A stretch of DNA of 34,861 nucleotides from Apostichopus californicus. Its lineage: Eukaryota > Echinodermata > Holothuroidea > Aspidochirotida > Stichopodidae. Of this stretch, positions 1 to 29,758 are shown one piece after another. Each line of letters starts with the position of its first letter. The stretch's first letter is position 1. The stretch is from contig JAIPMN010000710.1 in NCBI GenBank assembly GCA_020650975.1, forward strand, positions 11,401 to 46,261, read 5' to 3'. The notes under the pieces were generated by a model that was not told the origin of the DNA, did not search any database, and saw only the letters and a list, made by a program, of their open reading frames with translations. The translations under genes and the position numbers were made by a program.

Positions 1-1121
1 AGACTCCCCCCCCCTTCCCCCTGTCCCAAATGAGGTTGAATTCAATTCACAGCAACGTCTCAGGATGATTTCAAAACTTGCTTGGGTTCGTAATGAAGTA
101 AAATAGCCTACAACTACAGCGTTTTAACCATGATCACTGAGTTATTACCAGTTGTGCTAACATGGCCAGCAGTGGTTCTCTATATACACATGTATCTAAT
201 ATTCAGTGAGGTCTCCTTCATGTGATGATCCTGCTCTCATTCATATACATGAAGATATAAAAATGATAAATATGTAAAGATTATGTTAGCCTTAAATTGT
301 GGCTTTTCAGTAAAACAGAATAATACGTAATATAATATTTGTCGTTGTTGTTGCATATAACCCAAAATACCTGTTAATCACATTAAAAAAAGAAATGACA
401 TAAAAATGGTATCTGCAGAATATACAAATGAATATTTTTTTTTTACAAATAAATTGAGCATGCAATTATTATCAGTCACAAGATGCATAATATGATGAAT
501 AGTGAGGTCATACAAAACTAAAGTAACAAACAGAAAACATTTCTTTAACACTTGATTAAGCTGGTCATCAGATGAGATGCAGAAATATGAAAAAAATGGA
601 TCTATATTTTGATATTTGTATCACACCCTACGTGTCTGTCTTCTTTATAGGACAATTAGCTACTATCACATGACTCGAACAGGTAACCTTTTAACACCAC
701 ACACCCTCTAGCATTTTTATTTGTCCAATGACCTAAAGATGAATTCTTGGAGTCAGATAAGGAGATGGCTATCAACGTAAGGAGCTATTTTAACCTTTAC
801 TGTAGAGGCATTTCATGCACATGAACGCTAGGAGGGTCTTTTTCCAATGCCTTGGAAGCCTAAAATAATACGGGTTATCCTGGGATAAATGCAGGTTATA
901 TATATAACTCACTTGAAGAAGACTTCAGGGTTGGATTCCTCATTTTTCAATATTGAAAATGGCAGCTTTTGTTTGGTTTGTGCATTCATTTATAAGATCT
1001 ATTACGACATACATAACATTAGAATATTTCATTTAACTTCATGGCTCATGTTTTGGGCCAATTAAGAACTAAAAACCTGTTTCAATTTTTTTGTACAATA
1101 TAATATGGTAAGTTGTACTTT

Positions 1122-1147
1122 ATTATTTAATGATATCATTAAATAAT
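1122..1147. repeat. 26-bp perfect palindrome
   Basis: ATTATTTAATGAT followed directly by its exact reverse complement, with GATATC at the centre and no spacer. It lies in AT-rich flanking DNA. It could be a fold-back remnant or a chance product of low-complexity sequence. Confidence 0.85.
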
Positions 1148-2257
1148 GTATTATTCCCATTAATTGATTTATTGATATCATGAAAAGGAATTCCAGGTAA
1201 CATTAAATCTGTTAATGACATCTTTAGATGATCCAACATACTGATATCAACATTTTAAAAACAAAAAATTCATAAATCAGCTAGTCCATCTTAATTTTCA
1301 TCCTCCATACATTTAAGGCTTTGACATAAATTTGTTCGTTTTGCTTTATATCGTTTTGTCGGTTGCTCTACTTTAAGTTTAATGTAAGCATGTGCATGTA
1401 ACACACTATAAAGTCTCATCTGAACATACCTTCAACTATCCAATTAATTAATGGAATAGATTCCTGTGCCATCCACTGTATGATTTGTAAAGTCCGATAA
1501 GCTGGTCATTAGTGATTCTGAGGGTTTTAACATCGATCATAGCATACACATACTATCCTATATTAATATCTGTAAGATGTCACACATTGCCTTTACCTAT
1601 GTTGCACTTAAAAATACTGTTGAACTGAAATAGCCACACATTTTGTAATAGCAGTGAATGCACACACCGCACTCAATGCTTCTTGTTGTCTCATTGAAGA
1701 TATTTATTCCAAGACAAACTCACACTATATAGTGGGAAACAAGTACTTCACTCTGCTAGCATGATGTCTCTCCTAGAATGTCCCTCGTATCAATTCACGT
1801 TGCTTTACTTTCGCTGAACTCTTCTCAGTTCTTAATTCTCTAACAAAACATAAACTGGTATGATTGTTAAAACAGCTCACTAAGAAACACTAAAACAATG
1901 AGTCAAATGTTCCTGACCAGGCTAATTAAGTCATTATAATGTTCATATCTCTTTCCATAGCTTTATATCACTGAATGTATCATTAAGCAGCCTTGTGCCA
2001 CAGGACATAACATTGGACCTTCTGACTTTACATATCAACCTCCTCCCCCTCCCCCCCACCCCCTTTCCTACTCCTTCACCCTCCCTAGGGATTTCAAGTC
2101 TCCTATAATTCCTGTCTCTTTGTAATTCTTCTATTACTCTGCAAAGAACAGTTGAAGAAATAACCTTCATTGTTTTTAGCATTTTCATATTTTATGACAT
2201 ATTTCGTTTTAAATGAGACATTAGCAAATGACAAAGTCTTTCCACCTTTTGTCAAAT

Positions 2258-2263
2258 TTTATT
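2258..2263 (-). terminator. Candidate polyadenylation signal for CAMK4
   Basis: On the minus strand this reads AATAAA and is the first canonical signal I noticed downstream of the stop codon, about 1.25 kb into the presumed 3' UTR. A GT-containing stretch (AAAAGGTGGAAAGACTTTGT on the minus strand) follows within about 25 bases. Such hexamers are common by chance in AT-rich DNA. Confidence 0.25.
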
Positions 2264-2980
2264 CTTATGAAAAGTGGGGCTCCTAATTGATGAAAAGAGG
2301 TTCCATAACTTCCGTAATGAATCCGATTATATTAAAAATGCATAAAGGAAAAAAAAGATGAAGAAAAAAAGAGGCGACTAAATGCTGAGCAGAATTTGAC
2401 TGAGAAATGAATTGCATACGAACATCTCTCGTGGCATAGAAACCCATCGAAAAAAATCATCCCGGTAGCACCTGGCTTGAACGGTCCTAAATATGCATGA
2501 TTCACCCAAACAAATGCATAATGAAATTGATACACCCACCAGACTTTTAACTCCCACAGAAATTTTGTTTTTTTCTTTCCTTTCGCTGTATTTACCATTA
2601 TGTCTGGAGCTATCAATCTCTCAGCAACATGAACCCTTTCACAATTCCTCCCACTGAGAATAAATGATAATGGTGGATGAATCTGGTCAACTCGTCGATT
2701 GACAAACAATCCCGATGATTGCCTTTGCATAATATCTCCGCTTGAATGTCATCCTTCAAAAATAAACATGATCAGCATATATGTAAATCGAGTCATAATC
2801 TTAAGGTTTTTGGGTAATAACCCGTACGCTATTATATAGAAGAACACTGCGCGAAACGTCAACTTTCCATAGTGCACTTAAACATTGTTTTATGAAGTGT
2901 GCAAGAAAAATGTGGATTTCAAAATGACCTTCTCTTAGCACAGAATGTGAGCCACTAGTAATATAACAGAAGACCGAGTA

Positions 2981-3094
2981 CCTGACTCACATACAACTAC
3001 TGCTAGCTATGGGATACAGCCAAATGTATTGCAACACCTGACTCACATACAACTACTGCTAGTTATGGGATACAGCCAAATGTATTGCAACACC
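2981..3094. repeat. 56-bp tandem duplication, two copies
   Basis: The unit starting CCTGACTCACATACAACTAC occurs at 2981 and again at 3037, with one obvious mismatch (GCTAGCTATGG versus GCTAGTTATGG). The near identity indicates a recent duplication within the presumed 3' UTR of CAMK4. Confidence 0.95.
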
Positions 3095-3507
3095 CCCTTG
3101 TCTTGTCTTTCTGACCTCTGTTACTCAAACATCTTCACCATCGTTGGTGACGGGCTGGTACTGCACGTTCCACGAGAACGTGAAAACCACTTAACAGGCG
3201 GATGCTATATGTCATATTCATCACCCTACAAAATGGCCAGCACCACTGTTCTAATGACTTAATAACTGCAGAAAAATTATCTGTAAAAACTCAACAGTAT
3301 CATGGTATTCTCTCTTTCATCCTTACACATTAAACAGACAGTTTATCCATTCACATAAATCCTCTCCCTGGAATTTAAAAAAAAAAATGTGAAAGAAAAG
3401 AAAAGAAAAAAAGAATCCTTATACTTTTACAAACTTGGTCACCATAGATACTCTACTCTTGATCTGGCTTTCTCTGTGATTATTGCAAACCAATCATTTA
3501 GAGGAAC

Positions 3508-20496
<16,989 letters not shown>

Positions 20497-21150
20497 CTGT
20501 TGATCATGAAAGAGAAAACGTTTCATAGTTAAATGTTACCCTACAAAGAAATATTAAACATTAATAGCAAAATGATATATACAAATCATGGGCACACAGT
20601 TGTATAGAATATAGTTAACTGATTTCTCTTTAATAAAAAACACCTAAGAAGAAGAAGATGAACCATATCATTTGTCAGCAATGCAATGCTCGTAGTAAAT
20701 AGCTTGTACAAAATTAGTAATTGTAGAGTGTGTAGTTGAGACAGTAGAAATGGAGAGAGGGGGGATGTACCAAACAGTTTGAGCTTGTAATTCAACAGTA
20801 ACTGAAGGATCTACAGTCTCATCATTATAACATGCTCTTCATCTCAAGCTGCCTTTTATTTACACCCAGCTCCTAACAAAGTCCTCAAGAGTACCATTGA
20901 AGTAGACCCCCGGTCCCATTAAAGTACAAAGAACAGGATGTAATTTCAACCTTTATAAACAATCGATAGTTAAAAATCTTGGGAAAGATCACTCTATGTA
21001 ATCTGAACTAACCCATTTTGTTGTTATTTCATGAAGAGAACACGATCATATTTAGTCTGAGGAGAAACATATGTGAATGACTTGTATATATGTGGACTCA
21101 TTGAATTAAATACCACAGACAATTGAAGCGTCTAGCCGTGTTTATCATAG

Positions 21151-21232
21151 CAACTGTTGACAAAGGCTACTCAACTCCTTTCCAAAAAGTTTCATGTCAG
21201 AAATGCTTTGAAGGTTCCAACTAGAAATGGTG
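21151..21232 (+). CDS. Weak candidate exon of an unrecognised plus-strand gene
   Basis: 82 bp between an acceptor-like TTTATCATAG and a consensus GTAAGT donor. Open in one frame, reading QLLTKATQLLSKKFHVRNAL then KVPTRNG, ending in phase 1. The lysine/leucine-rich helix-like composition is suggestive, but the acceptor is poor. The phase fits the candidate exon at 25119. Confidence 0.2.
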
Positions 21233-21501
21233 GTAAGTAGTCCGGAAGAGTTGAGCGTGCAAAGATGTAAATAATCAAAAATCTGTCTTGCCTTCACATT
21301 CATTATGTATGATATGACACGGTGAAATCAAAAGATCAGTTTCGTCCATTTTCCAAACACAAGTCATAATTTCATCAAAACTTCAAGAACATCTGGTCTA
21401 AGAAATCTCCAAGGTTACAAAGTGGATCTACAGTGACTTTCATATATACATATATATATGTATTCGGCATTTTATCACCATTAATTACCTACATCTTGCA
21501 G

Positions 21502-21558
21502 CTCATTGCAGACCAGTTTGCAGCTCATAGTGGTATAATAGAGAATAGTAAAAGTGAA
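21502..21558 (+). CDS. Weak candidate small exon, plus strand
   Basis: 57 bp between CATCTTGCAG and GTGAGT. Only one frame is open, giving LIADQFAAHSGIIENSKSE in phase 0-0. Splice signals are good but the segment is short and its phase does not fit the neighbouring plus-strand candidates. Confidence 0.15.
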
Positions 21559-24500
21559 GTGAGTTTAAGAAATATTTTGTTTATATACCGACATATGTTG
21601 ATGTGAAGAGCTTGTCCACTGAAATTTTTGTAAAGACAAATAAAGAATTCAACATTAAATGTTAGAAATACATTAAAGAGGGTTGTCTGGTGACAAACAA
21701 TGCAGAATTTATATTGAAGAGAAAAATATTCCTCACTGCTAGCTGAAAACCCGATCTCCATATCATGCCCCTAACTCGAGATATGTTTGATTGAGTGTGA
21801 TCCTTTTTGACTGGTCAAACCTTCAACTACTCCAGGAAGTTGGATTTTGGGGGTTTGTGATGTCATCTTGGCAAATGCTCTTTGGAAACTTTACTTAGGC
21901 TATAATGATCTTCTCGTTGATTACTCCTTGAAACCTGATACATTTGGAATGTTGGCATAGCTGTAAGTTCTCCATAATTTCATCAAAATGTTCTTTCTTT
22001 CTTTGGTAGAAATACCCTTTTTGTTTGTGAATGAAAGATTGATAAATTAATGAAGAAAAACAAAGACAATTGCAGCTGAAGTGCCCAGATGACATCATCA
22101 ATTCTGCTGTTGCCAGATACATAAATTTACAAAATATCACTAAATTTAAAAAATTCATATCTTTGCAATACAAAATGCTATGAGGATGTGGCTTTCCTAG
22201 TTAGATTCAATTTTTTACCAATTTTGTTCGGAAATCAACTGTAGCCACCCAGAATATCCTTTTATATATTGATTGCTATGCCTATTGTTATTAACGTTCT
22301 TATTTTTATTCATGAATGTGAAAAGATGACTTTAAGCAGAATTTTAGCCTTGATATGTCATATTCCGAGAAAAATTTGAGTGCCATTAATGTTTCCATGG
22401 CCACTCCCATTTTCAAGAATTCCCTCACCATTAATATATGCTAAAAACTCTTTAATACTCCTATCTGTAAAGGTTAAACTGATGACCGACATTGGCTAGT
22501 CAGTGCAGGTGTTGAATGTTAATGTTAATCCATTGCTTATGATATTCAAATAACTCAACCAAGACAAGTTCTTTTAATATCATGTGAACACCATGTTCAT
22601 CCTTGAATGACATTCAACACTACCATATGTTCTTCAAATGTTTGTACTACATTTAATATAAACATACATGTTATTTGAGGCCATACAATGTTTTCCTATT
22701 GAGTGTCATGTTGCATCCGAGGGACTGACATAATGGGTTGTGTATTAGACTTAATAGTCCAGTCACTTCAATTGATTTTACACACAGGTCTATTTAAAGG
22801 GTCAACACTTAAAAAATATAAAGTCGTACAGAAATGCGACCTGGACTGACAACGGTGGGCTTTAAACGTCTACAACAAATCAAAATTGATTTTGTGCCTA
22901 AAGGCATCCTTTAGATTGTACCTTCAATTTATTTACCACTTTTCCTGTTTATGATTTATTTAATTTTTGGTTCCTTTTTTAATATATATGTTTATTGTTT
23001 CTTTCTTTCTTATACATTCTATCAGGTTGTTTCCTTTATCTTTTTTTTTTTTTGTCTTCAGGTACACAGCAATTGTCCTTTATCCCTTGAGGTAATTTAA
23101 AACTCTCGGATGTGCTTTTTCTCCCAAGTCAAATTTGGAAACCTTGTCAAGACTTCTTTTTTTTTTTAATAGGTCTCACCTGAGATTTAGAGTCAATTTA
23201 AAAGCTATTTGAAGTAGTTGTTCTGTGGTGCATACTTGTAGAAACACTTCAAAATCAGTGTCAAAGGCAATTGCCCTTGGAGCAGCAAAAAAAAAATTAT
23301 CAAGAAACTGTAAGCATTTCAAGTCAGGGATGGTTCTACATGGGAGGGAGAGAGAGATTTTGCTCATCTCTTCCGGATATAAAAGATCATATCGAACCTA
23401 ACAAAGAAATAGAAAAGAAGAACCCACAAGTGTCAGATTTTCATCTACCAAACCCAGAAATATTAAGAGATAATTTATCTCTAAGAAATTGATAAAATAT
23501 ATATTTTTGTTTTTGGTTCCCTATCATTTTGCAAAGAACTAATTAATAATATTCATAGAATTTTTATTTTGAGATTGGGAAACCGTAAAAAACCCTACCA
23601 ATTGGAACTTTCTCAGTCTGCCACTGTTAGTTATCTGTAATATATTGTCATAAACAGAACAGGTCTGACTGCAGTATTTGATACAAACAGCCCGTTTTTA
23701 CAGAAACCCAATGTAATACGACTACAGCAACCCTAAATTTCTCACATCAACTCGGCTGATAAAGTCATATGTGCTGTACTGTCTTCACTGAAGTGTAAAG
23801 CACACAAACGTCAAACACACTAACAGTAATCAAAGGAATTTGTAAGGTGCACCCATCTATTCAAACAGTCAATAACAAGGTCATTTCACTAAAATCCAAT
23901 TACTGAATGACTATGTCTTGTTATACAGTACTTGTACATCTGCCTAAATTTTGAATCACTGTACACATACACATATAGCTTTAAAAAAACTCAAGATATT
24001 CCTTCCTTTCTTCTTCCTTGTGTTTTTATCTTCCCCAGAAATGACTAAAATTATCTGTACCTTAATTCAGCCCACACCATTTACCATGTTGGGCAACATT
24101 AATATGATCAAAATAAAACCCAAAACCATCAGTTTTACTCTTAAATTAAGATGTTAAGTGAACCGAAAACTTGACAAGAGTACTTATTTTAGACATGAGC
24201 ATATAGTCAAGAGGTCTTTTGTAAGGAGCACAAGAGGCAAATATAAGAAAACTTTTTTTATACTACTTTTTTTCTTCTTCAGGCATGACTATAATTCTAA
24301 ATTGCTCGTCTCCAAGGTTTATATTTTGGTTTCTTCTTTCACATTTAGGTCTTCTTTAAAAGTGAGTATAATTTTTTTTTTTTTTTAAATCCAGTCCCGT
24401 TATCCTCCTTATTTGCAATCCATACTGTAAAGAGATAGTTAACACATCAACAATTTGTTTTCCCTTCAAAATTGTCAAGTATTAAATGCATAACAAAGAA

Positions 24501-25118
24501 ATTCGAAAAAACTATCGCTCTTCCTTGGATGTACGCACACATATATATATACGCGCACAGTGACCACTAATATTCATGTATCCCACAAATACATGCTTGC
24601 ATTCCTGAATGCCACATGTTCTTTTACCAAACTCCCTACAGTCTAACAATAATCAAATCAGCAGGGCAGCTAACTTTGTAAAATTGATTGCATTTCCTGA
24701 CCTTGACAACTTTTGCTCATGCATTTTATAGCCATCAGTGAAAAAACCCATCCTTACAGTCAAAGATTACATGCCAGTCATTTCATGTGCACAGGGCCTC
24801 CATCAAGATAATACATGAAAAGCCTGAAACGTCGAATGGCGCATTGCCAATTATTGAATCTGTTTACTCTGCTGTATACGTGTATATACAGAGCAAATCG
24901 ACGCCAACCGTTGCGGTAAAACTACAACACTATATCCTATCACCAAAATTATTTTTTAATATCAATGAAGAAAAGCTAATTTATATTCAGTGCATTGCTT
25001 AACTGTTTTCTATGATGAAATTCTTGGTATAAAGGATACTACAAACGTTCTAGCAGTCTAAAATATTTCAGACCCCGGAGTCACGATTCGTTAATGTTGT
25101 TATTTAATCATCTTTTAG

Positions 25119-25382
25119 GCCTTCATATGATGTATTATATTCCTTGTCATGGTATAAAGGTCAGAAGAGATTCTCATCTACAGGGGGTGGGGGTGGTGAT
25201 TAATCTTAGAATTAACGGCTGCTTCGTTCCGATATTCAACCACCTAAAGATCAATCTACCTGACGGACACGTGAAATTTAATTTAGAGCTCAGATGTAAT
25301 TTGAACTTACTAAAGAGGATGCACACACCACCAGAGTGTAGGAATGTCCTGGCGGAAGCTCTGGACTTTGTTCACTGCATTC
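25119..25382 (+). CDS. Candidate exon of an unrecognised plus-strand gene
   Basis: 264 bp, phase 1 to phase 1, from acceptor TTTAATCATCTTTTAG to donor GTTAGT. The later part is the most protein-like: NGCFVPIFNHLKINLPDGHV, then KFNLELRCNLNLLKRM, then PPECRNVLAEALDFVHCI. An alternative, shorter version could start at 25210. GC content is higher than the surroundings in the second half. No family is recognised. Its ends match the phases of the candidates at 30358 and 33519. Confidence 0.35.
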
Positions 25383-26544
25383 GTTAGTACTATCATCAAT
25401 CAAGGCTTCAAAGGTACTTTATTTTTTTTTGTTTCCAACAAAGAAATTGTGATAATGGTTTGAGGGTTGCGGAATCTGTTCCTCCATCTTACTATATAAT
25501 AAAACTTCACAGAAATTTGGGATATATTATCATACCCATATATGTTATCAACTGAGATGTGACCAAAATACTACTTGGACCAAAAATGAAGAAAAAAATA
25601 AAAATAATAATATATATTGCAATTTTCAATGTTTCATTCTTGTTGGTCACAGAAACGAGGAATACCTACGGGGAAACATTTGGAATTTTAGCCTCGCCAT
25701 GTCCGTCAAATTTTCAAATTTGTACCAGTTTATATGAAAAGATGATTATTTGAATCATTGGACATTTCACCAAGATGGTGAATTTCCCTTTTTACAAGTT
25801 TTATCATCCATGCCTGCTGCAGGGTACACCACGGTAAAATATAACTACCATATTATTTATAGCGGACGATCACACTTTTAATTTTACATCTGTGACATTT
25901 TACGACCAAATTGCAACAATAATTTATTGAAACTCTTAAAAAAAATCAGTTCTCTAGTGTCCACAATGTAAGTGTAATACCACACTCAGTAAAACTCCTT
26001 TGTCATGACTGACTGTCTTAGTATAAAGACACAACACCAAAATTAAATTAAAACAAAAGGTTTGTACCATTTTCATGAATTGTAGTAATTACATTCAAAC
26101 AATCTATCCTACAGGATCCTTATTTCGTGTCACTATGTCACTGGACGCAATATAAGTGCTGAACTTTCAACGCGATTATTTTTAAGGCCCTCAATGGTCA
26201 AAATCAGTCACACAACCTTTTAATGAAAGTTTCTGGCCAAAACAATTGCATGCCAATATTTGCTATTACAAAAATTTCTGCTGGAAAGTACAAATCAACA
26301 TTGGGAGGCACTCCAAGTACACACCATGGTCTATAGCAGATAACCAGAGGTCTAAAAATAGCATAAGATGTTGCCATTTCTTGTTCCAGCAAAGGTTGCT
26401 GTCATAGAGGTTCAAGCTCTCGGGTGCCCCTGCGTAAGTCAGGTAACATCCAAAGAGAAAATTTCCACTCTCAAGAAAATAAGGAAGAGAGAGAGAGAGA
26501 GCCTTTTTCTATAAATAGGTAATTGTTAATATTTTATAACGTAC

Positions 26545-26618
26545 AGTGTCGTCATCGTCGCTCGCTTCTTCGGAAATGGGCTCCGAGGGGTGTAATAGTC
26601 GTTCTATATACTTGGCTA
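26545..26618 (-). CDS. Candidate exon with acidic segment, unrecognised
   Basis: A minus-strand frame reading AKYIERLLHPSEPISEEASD followed by DDDT, ending at a GTACGT donor in phase 0. The frame is open further upstream (towards 26650), so the acceptor position is uncertain; CTCTCTGCCAAG before 26618 is one choice. About half G+C, clearly above the flanks. The Ser/Glu/Asp-rich end looks like a real acidic linker. It could splice in phase to 19508-19594. It does not resemble the missing CAMK4 N-lobe. Confidence 0.35.
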
Positions 26619-28599
26619 CTTGGCAGAGAGTATTATGGTGGATAGTAAAAATATATTATTATAGGAAATTTTCATTTTTTTAACATCTTCCATGCAGTGT
26701 GATTCTCAATTATAATATGTTGGCACTAGAAATTTTTAATACTTTTTACATTTTTCTGCTTTTTTTCCCTTTTCATGTGTTTATACTTTCATCATTATAT
26801 TGGCCATCAGCATTTCTACTACCACTACATGCAGAATCTTTTGCAGGATAAGGTCAACGTTGATGATTGCAGTTAAAATGGCAAATGGGTAAAATGTATG
26901 GAAAATACATCTAAGCTGCCTTGTGCTGTGGGATGTAACCTTTGTATCACTGAGATCATGCCTTAGGGTAATCCCATATAATCCCTCTCTAATCCCTCCC
27001 TTATCCTCCCAATTAGAGCTGCCTATCCTTGAAAATTGATTGTACTTTGAAAGGGTTAGCAACATTTGCATCAAAAAAGTTAAAGCAATATGACTTTGAT
27101 GATCTCAAATATGACTACTTTCCACTATGATCGAGAGACGTCAGTAAATTTTCAAAATGTGTCAAACAGCACCTTCTGAAAACGGACATTAACGTTTAAG
27201 CTATTTTAATGATCTCTTCACAGACGTTCCTACAGGTAAACAGTATTATGCATGTAATTAGTCCGTCTGCCCGCATTTGTTCTGTGAGACAATTACGGAC
27301 GAAACTTCACTGTATGATGTGTTTCTACGTGTGTTTGTCTCGGAGGCATTTTAAAAAAAACCTCTCCGCACGCTCGAAGACATCACACACAAAAAACAGG
27401 CACTGCATGGAACCTGATTAGCATCATGTGTTATACATGCCATCTTCAAGGGCGTTGTTGTGACTACTGCAGTTCACAAGTATTAATATGTTTCCCGTAA
27501 ATCAATTTACTCCATCAGAGCCTAGGATGTCTACCTTCCTAAGGTGAGATGTGTTCCATCCTTGGAAAAAAGAGGAATACAATTTTCTCTCATTTTGTGA
27601 GTGATGTGGAAGCTCATACAACAACGACTCGTTAAGAAATTGTCATATGGATTAATCAATTAATGGATGACGACAAACAAACGTCCATGAAATACGATGC
27701 AAACCAACCTTGACGATTCGTATAAAGAAAATGGAAGAGTGAACTTTTTAACTCACAACAACCATGTATACAATGTATTGGTAGAGACAATGCACAGAGA
27801 GAAAGCTAATTATGAAGAACAACGTCCTTTTTACACATTTTGACTGTTTCGATTCTCTCTGTTGGCAGGGGGAAAAAAATGAAGAAAGATAAAGTATATA
27901 TATTATCTTTCACTCTTAGTAGATATCATCAGGTTTTAAGAATTGATCTAAAATGGATTGTCTTTCCTCTTAATAACCACGGGCACCAATCTTTACACTA
28001 AATCATATATATCATCAAAAAATATCATGCATCATATTTATAATATATACTGTGCAAGGTGTTGGGAAAAAATAAATATCCACCCGATGTGACTTGACAC
28101 ACATATATTCCTATAATTATGTTAGCTGATATTTTCCCCTAGAATTGTCAGCATTACACGAATTAATCATGTCTCGCTTGCAGTTTACGAGGTCATGCAG
28201 GATAAGTGTCTTGGAGGTAAACTAGAGCCTTGCCAATTTTAACCTCCCAGGATACATAATCAAAAGGCAGATCTGAACAAGTATTTTATACCTTACGACA
28301 ACAAAAATTCCAGTGTATATGTGGTGACCCATTAAACGTTAGAATACACTTACTTGCAATGATTTCTAGCAAAATACTCTGAAAAGCTTGCTGCAAGAAT
28401 GACTTTTTCTAAGGCTCTAATTCAGTTTGGTCCATGCTCAAATCAGATCTGGATAACGATTACTTATGTAAACCAGAACCTGGGAGAGAGATTTTTATCT
28501 AAAAAACAAAATAAGTCAGGTCCATTTCTTGATGAGATTCACAGTCATAGAGTTAGCAAAGTTTTGTCAGTATAATGTAGGAGCCAACTGATTGACTGA

Positions 28600-29190
28600 A
28601 CTTGTGACAGTAAGATGAAAGCTATGAATAACTGCAGTTGTGACAGATGTATGCTATGACTATAACTGCAGTGTGTGATAGGTATCTGCTATGAATAACT
28701 GCAGTTGTGATGGTACAATGTATGCTATGCGTAACTGTAGTTGTGACAGTAACATGTACAAGCTATGAGTAACTGCAGTTGTGACAGTTAGATGTTTGCT
28801 ATGAATAACTGTAGTTGTAACAATAAGATGTATGCTATGAATATAACTGCAGTTGTAACAATAAGATGTATGCTATGAATATCTGCAGTGTGTGACAGTA
28901 AGATGTATGCTACGAATATCTGCAGTGTATGACAGTAAGATGTATGCTATGAATATCTGCAGTGTGTGACAGTAAGATGTATGCTATGAATAGCTGCAGT
29001 GTGTGACAGTAAGATGTATGCTATGAATAGCTGCAGTGTGACAGTAAGATGTATGCTATGAATATCTGCAGTGTGTGAGTTACATGCATGCTATGAATAT
29101 AACTGCAGTTGTGACGATGCAATAAGATGTATGCTATGGGTATCTGTAGTTGTGACAGTATATTGAGACGTAGGCTATGAGCAACTTCAG
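28600..29190. repeat. Minisatellite, ~37-bp unit, about 16 copies
   Basis: Unit of the form GACAGTAAGATGTATGCTAT followed by GAATATCTGCAGTGTGT. Units vary from about 33 to 42 bp. The central copies (about 28860-29060) are nearly identical while the edges have drifted, the usual pattern of an array that is still exchanging in the middle. Confidence 0.95.
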
Positions 29191-29329
29191 TCTTGTCTAC
29201 TTCAATTTCCTCGAGCAGTACAAAATGTATCTATGCAACACTAAATATTGTGTTGGTCTTTATCATGATTTAAATCTTTGCTAGTTTTGGTGGAAAAGTG
29301 AAAAAAGTAACAAAATGCAATCAGCTATA

Positions 29330-29530
29330 TGTACAGACACCCACAGCCAGGCCATTGGGGGGGACCCCTAGGCAGACTACTGTTTCCCCCCTCCCTTTCC
29401 CCCATCTGTGCCACCATCATATGTGCTAACATTTCACAAGTTACAGGACACTAACATTGTGCCCCTCATTAAATTTGTTGATGCCCCTCCAACTCAGAAT
29501 TCTGAGTTACCGGCTGTTTATACATTGTTT
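29330..29530 (+). repeat. Dispersed repeat, copy 2 (pairs with 13090-13300)
   Basis: Shares ordered words with 13090-13300 (CACAAGTTACAGG, TGTGCCCCTC, CTCCAACTCAGAA, GTGCCACC), with substitutions and small indels. Confidence 0.7.
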
Positions 29531-29704
29531 TTCTGTTGCACAGTTTGGTAAGATTTCATGTAATGTAAGAAGTACAATTTTAAGAAACAAGTCAAACTTT
29601 AAATACTCCACAAACATTAAAAAGATCTTATGGCATACACAAAAACAGATTGTACATTCTCATGTACCATTTTAATTGTTGTTTTTTGTTAAAGCAAAGC
29701 AGTA

Positions 29705-29758
29705 ATCATGCTAACAATTAACGATTTGATCATGCTAACAATTAAGGATTTGACCACA
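29705..29758. repeat. 27-bp imperfect tandem duplication
   Basis: ATCATGCTAACAATTAA followed by SGATTTGA occurs twice in direct succession (about 29705 and 29732) with one or two differences. Confidence 0.85.

Larger units (their letters stand above)
1..3507 (-). other. CAMK4 3' UTR and downstream flank, no other gene supported
   Basis: No convincing coding frame or RNA gene. The proximal part on the minus strand should be the 3' UTR. The longest open frame (132 codons, 2332-2730 minus) has an unremarkable, Phe/Ser-rich composition and no motif, and is within what AT-rich DNA produces by chance. The stretch holds a 56-bp tandem duplication at 2981-3094, a 26-bp palindrome at 1122-1147 and C-rich tracts at about 8-20 and 2041-2063. 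Confidence 0.5.

Noticed and set aside
910-1010. Exon-like minus-strand segments ending at GTGAGT near 912
   Set aside because: Two or three different frames look equally plausible there, which shows how easily AT-rich DNA gives protein-like 20-residue frames; no partner exon.
2332-2730. 132-codon minus-strand open frame
   Set aside because: Its Phe/Ser-rich composition, lack of any motif and location in the kinase 3' flank fit chance; a frame of this length is expected about once in AT-rich DNA of this size.
21855-22100. Inverted GATGTCATCTTGGCA / TGCCCAGATGACATC words considered as terminal repeats of a small DNA transposon
   Set aside because: Only about 13 bases match, there is no target-site duplication visible and no second copy.
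26204-26392. Minus-strand frame with a VLGVPPNVDLY stretch, considered as the missing CAMK4 HPN exon
   Set aside because: No alignment with the RLSHPNI region beyond two residues and no donor at the required place.
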